64,000 bases of DNA from Mycolicibacterium sp. 018/SC-01/001 (GTDB lineage Bacteria > Actinomycetota > Actinomycetes > Mycobacteriales > Mycobacteriaceae): positions 124,001 through 188,000 of the forward strand of contig NZ_VKAA01000003.1 of the NCBI RefSeq assembly GCF_007096635.1. The letters are read 5' to 3'. The notes under the pieces were generated by a model. It was not told the origin of the DNA, ran no database searches, and worked only from the letters and a program-made list of their open reading frames with translations. The translations under genes and the position numbers were made by a program. Of the stretch, positions 62,601-64,000 are shown in pieces (positions within the stretch are counted from its first letter, which is position 1; each line of letters opens with the position of its first letter).

Positions 62601-64000
62601 TGAAGACCCCGGTGCGGCTGCCGCGCAACGATGCCGGCGAGTATCCCGCTCGTTCCAGGCCCTCCCAGACGGTTTCGAGCATCAGGCGCTGCTGCGGCTC
62701 GATCCAGACGGCCTCACGGGGTGAGATGCCGAAGAATTCGGGGTCGAATCCGTCGATCCCGTCGAGGAATCCACCGAACCGCGTGTAGATCTTGCCCGGA
62801 GCGTCGGGGTCGGGGTCGTAGAACTCGTCGATGTCGAAGCGGTCGTCGGGGACTTCCCGGATCGCGTCGACCCCGCCTGCCAGCACCTCCCAGAAGGCCT
62901 CCGGGTTCGGGGCGCCGGGGAACCGGCAGGACACCGCGACGACGGCGATCGGTTCGTCGGCACGGGCGGTGGCGGTGACGGTGGCCGGCCGCGGCGCCGG
63001 AGCGTCGGTGAGACTCAGGACGTCACCGAGGAGGTAGTCGGCCACGTCGGACAACCGTGGATGGTCCATCGCCAGCGTCGCCGGAATCGGCTGGCCCACT
63101 CCGGTTTCGATGCGCCGCCGCAGCTCGACCGCCATCAGGGAGTCCATCCCGATGTCGAAGAAGCCGGCGTCCTCGCGGATCTCGGCGGCGTCCACCCGGG
63201 TCACCTCGGCCACGGCGTCACGCAGGTAGTCGATCAGCAGCCTGCGGCGCTGTTGCACCGGCGCGTCGGTGAGGCGCTTCACCAGTTCGGTGGGACCGCC
63301 GGCCGTGACCGGTGAGACCTGTTCGGGTAGTTCCTGATGGAGCTCGCTGAAAAAACCCCGTTGCCCGGTCTGCTCGTAGAGGGGCAGGAACCGGGCCCAG
63401 TCGACGCGGGCCACGACGGCCTGCGGCAGCCCCGCGGCGCACGCATCGGCGAGGCCGGCGAGCGCATCGCCGGCGGCCAGGGTGATGACGCCGCGTTCCT
63501 CGAGCCGGGCGCGGGCCTGCGCGTCGGCCATCCCTGCCGACGCCCACGGCCCGAAGTTCACGGCCGTGGCGGCCACGCCGTGGTCACGCAGACGAGCCGC
63601 CAGCCCGTCGAGGAAGGCGTTGGCCGCGCCGTAGGCCGTCTGCCCGAAGCTGCCCCAGACCGATGCGATCGACGAGGTGCTGACGAAGAAGTCCAGTGCG
63701 AGATCCGCTGCGGCTTCAGTGAGATGCCAAGCACCCCAGACCTTTCCGGAGAACACGCGATCGATCTCCGCGTCGTCCTGCGCGCTCATGGGGCTGGCGC
63801 CGATCTCGCCGGCCGCATGCACGATGCCGGCCAGAGGCGGCCGGTCGGCGCGGGGCGCGAGCAGCTTGGCGACGTCGTGGGCGTCGGCGACATCGGCGGA
63901 GGCGACCTCCACGGTGCACCCGTACTGCTCGGACAGCGCCGCGATCCGCGCGTCCGCAGCCTCACTGGGCACCCGCCGGCTGGTGAGCACGAGGTGACGC
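56665..64000 (-). CDS. multimodular type I polyketide synthase, C-terminal part (N-terminus beyond window)
   Basis: The frame is open from 56665 to the right edge (about 2445 residues). From the N-terminal side: the end of a ketoreductase domain with LTSRR, FFVSTSSIASVWGSFGQ and the AANAF segment; an ACP with Ser284 in DIGMDSLMAVEL; then a full module of KS (Cys517 in DTACSSA, about 345-770), AT (GQGSQ near 882, GHSVG near 972), DH (HVIYGTVVVP near 1273), ER (NFRDVLNVLG near 1783, SGGVGL near 1892), KR (GGLGAIGL near 2080) and ACP (LGTDSLMAIEL near 2376). Position beside fadE5 matches the M. smegmatis pks for trehalose polyphleates. A reducing last module fits; the first module's reduction level is off-window. 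Confidence 0.9.
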   Translation of the reverse strand, partial: RHLVLTSRRVPSEAADARIAALSEQYGCTVEVASADVADAHDVAKLLAPRADRPPLAGIVHAAGEIGASPMSAQDDAEIDRVFSGKVWGAWHLTEAAADLALDFFVSTSSIASVWGSFGQTAYGAANAFLDGLAARLRDHGVAATAVNFGPWASAGMADAQARARLEERGVITLAAGDALAGLADACAAGLPQAVVARVDWARFLPLYEQTGQRGFFSELHQELPEQVSPVTAGGPTELVKRLTDAPVQQRRRLLIDYLRDAVAEVTRVDAAEIREDAGFFDIGMDSLMAVELRRRIETGVGQPIPATLAMDHPRLSDVADYLLGDVLSLTDAPAPRPATVTATARADEPIAVVAVSCRFPGAPNPEAFWEVLAGGVDAIREVPDDRFDIDEFYDPDPDAPGKIYTRFGGFLDGIDGFDPEFFGISPREAVWIEPQQRLMLETVWEGLERAGYSPASLRGSRTGVFTGVAANEYAHLLSAESIDKIQPHFITGNALNAISGRVAFALGLEGPAVAIDTACSSALVAVHQACQALHSGDCDLAVAGGVNVLLSPVTTVAASRARMLSPVGRCKTFDASADGYVRSEGCGVLVLKRLSDAQRDGDPICAVIAGSGVNQDGASSGLTVPNGGAQQRLIGSVLARAGLSGADVDYLEAHGTGTPLGDPIEVQAAAAAYGDSRSKPLLMGSVKTNIGHTESASGAAGLIKVVLSLQHEMLPKSLHFDTPSPHIPWDTLPVRVLDDAMPWQTNGRPRRAGVSSFGFTGTNAHVLVEEAPAAPAAEPEPDGPDTAGTVSVLPLSARSPEALMTLAQRYEAWLSAHPEADVVDVCLTAGAGRSHFEHRAALVVESMAEARIGLSDLAENRLRPGVVRGEHTHRPTTAWLFTGQGSQYPGMARELYQTHPVFADTVDECAAAIDDLLPTPLLEVLFATDRETAGEAGKRLRHTSFAQPALFAVEMGLARLWQSWGIEPDVVLGHSVGQYAAACVAGVFGLADGARLMAQRGLLFGGLPEGGRMVAVFADAGRVEQAAGTHPRVSVAAYNGPNTVLSGPGEDLEQIVATFADDGIRCTWLETSHAFHSELLDPILDEFESHAAQLDFASPTLPLVCNRTGAVLTGHATLDAQYWRRHSRQPVQFAESVRTVAGLGCSVLMEIGPQPVLTGAAVQVWPEHVPAPRAVASLRKGVGDQRQIADALSAVYIAGHRPDFAAVARRERRVLELPTYPFQRRRFWPKTAAIAVDGGVAAVGSGILGAGKELASGDTIYTSRLSVKTQPWLADHVIYGTVVVPGATYAAMALAAVGAPARATDVFFYEPIILPEKASREVQLTLHPAAEADQWSFQVHSRAHGEQGAEWSLNAEGTVIAGREEVASEGGPVDDALERLTRMRPQELFETFADLELAWGPNWSGSLKSLWLGDGEAIGDILVGEELAEHLGSEPMHPVLMDLCTGVAFPAFPAVLAAEQGVSDLYLPLRYGQVSVQQPMPRRFYCRATWHQSELDSETQVFDLDFVDRDGNRLGGIREFTVKRAPREALLRGLGGDTGRLLYTVGWHEVPLPEADATPPSGTWLVANFAELAALVPGAIAIDRTTDPTPLGQVLTDAQRRGVGFSGVVWRAAGPDQGADDARLEHEISELLAAVHAVQSGSETGVKLPHGLWIATERAVACESGEPVDAVQAALWGFGRTAANEEPALRPRLVDCDGSPEAVRVLAGLVSQPVDEPEVAVRQGKLLASRLLPWSRSGHLSVPRSTDYVLAPTERGAIDNLRLTETEVEPPADGYVQVRVEAAGLNFRDVLNVLGLYPGDPGPIGGDFAGTVTQIGDAVTGLTVGQRVYGSMQGAFASRFNVPGQFLAPIPDGISAVEAATIPAAALTVRLSFDWAQLKPGDKVLIHAASGGVGLAAVQMAQRCGAEVYATASTFKRAMLRQLGVKYVYDSRTTDFADQILADTDGAGVDVVLNSLTSEGFIEATLRATAQGGRFAEIAKRDIWTTEQMAAARPDVAYEIVALDTVMFTEPDRIRDLLTEVSDGLAQGEWTPLPAEIYPLTEARAAFRRMQQARHIGKIVLQMPVPLQPQPDRTYLITGGLGAIGLHTAAHLAQLGAGDLVLTSRRDPSAEAQQLIDDITERHRCRVHVVTADVGDEDDVRRLLGRIRSELPPLGGVLHLAGVLDDALLSGLDLDRFRTTLAPKAFGAAHLDRLTRDDDLDFFIVSSSVSSIFGSPGQANYSTANAFLDGLVAQRRAAGLPATGINFGPWGRGGMASSEAATANISAQGLIPLEPSAALSALAEVVANGTGQATVIKANWARAAKVLGAARPPILDLVLPRDGGEVTGDSELLRQLQEIPVPARAGFVTEFLQREVQNFLRLAQPPAASARFLDLGTDSLMAIELRNRLHSQFGGAFTINATAVFDYPTIGGLAEYLVGQLPDAEQSPAEPAPAAESDTEQDG

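Overview
The window is GC-rich chromosomal DNA from a fast-growing mycobacterium (Mycolicibacterium/Mycobacterium type). The evidence is gene content and order: an AftD arabinofuranosyltransferase, LpqI, the HtdX-FabG4-FadA2-FadE5 fatty-acid block, a WS/DGAT wax-ester synthase, a cutinase, F420-type redox proteins and a large lipid polyketide synthase. Two blocks follow M. tuberculosis gene order as I remember it: about 7.9-14.2 kb resembles Rv1425-Rv1428c, and about 19.1-54 kb resembles Rv0223c-Rv0244c. No tRNA, rRNA, CRISPR array or transposase was seen, and no gene-free stretch exceeds 300 bases.

Layout. 0-2.2 kb: a truncated LuxR-type ATPase regulator. 2.4-3.8 kb: a secreted glycine-repeat protein with no PE domain. 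3.8-7.7 kb: a GntR regulator with an acyl-CoA dehydrogenase, a divergent MaoC hydratase and an HSL-type esterase. 7.8-14.2 kb: two paralogous hydrolases, a WS/DGAT enzyme, an acyl-CoA ligase and an acyltransferase, with a KstR-type site upstream of the ligase operon. 14.2-19.1 kb: a dehydrogenase, an AraC-DinB regulator, a RibD-like reductase, a FadE5 paralogue and a SnoaL-like protein lying between two inverted copies of a palindromic repeat. 19.1-22.6 kb: aldehyde dehydrogenase (KstR-type site upstream), methyltransferase and glycosyltransferase.

22.6-34.3 kb is an accessory island between the Rv0225-like and Rv0226c-like genes, which adjoin in M. tuberculosis. It holds TetR/SDR, an F420-reductase-like protein, two overlapping genes that each join an N-terminal Rieske [2Fe-2S] domain to a different enzyme (a glutamate-synthase FMN/Fe-S domain and a pyruvate-oxidase-like ThDP enzyme), a large LuxR regulator, a TetR, a cutinase, a pirin and a PPOX-fold protein. 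An exact 24-base direct repeat brackets its central 8 kb. The Rieske pair is the best candidate for an undescribed redox system.

34.3-44.2 kb is a cell-envelope block: two membrane proteins, an acyltransferase, an acyl-CoA ligase joined end to end with aftD, and a small DUF2613 protein. 44.3-54 kb holds lpqI, tetR, htdX-fabG4, divergent fadA2, a hydroxyacid dehydrogenase, a luciferase-like oxidoreductase and fadE5. Matching TTAC-N6-GTAA sites lie before fabG4/fadA2 and fadE5. 54.2-64 kb holds a DapB-like reductase, an SDR, TspO and the C-terminal 2.4 kb-residue part of a multimodular PKS that runs off the right edge and may make polyunsaturated (phleic-type) acyl chains.
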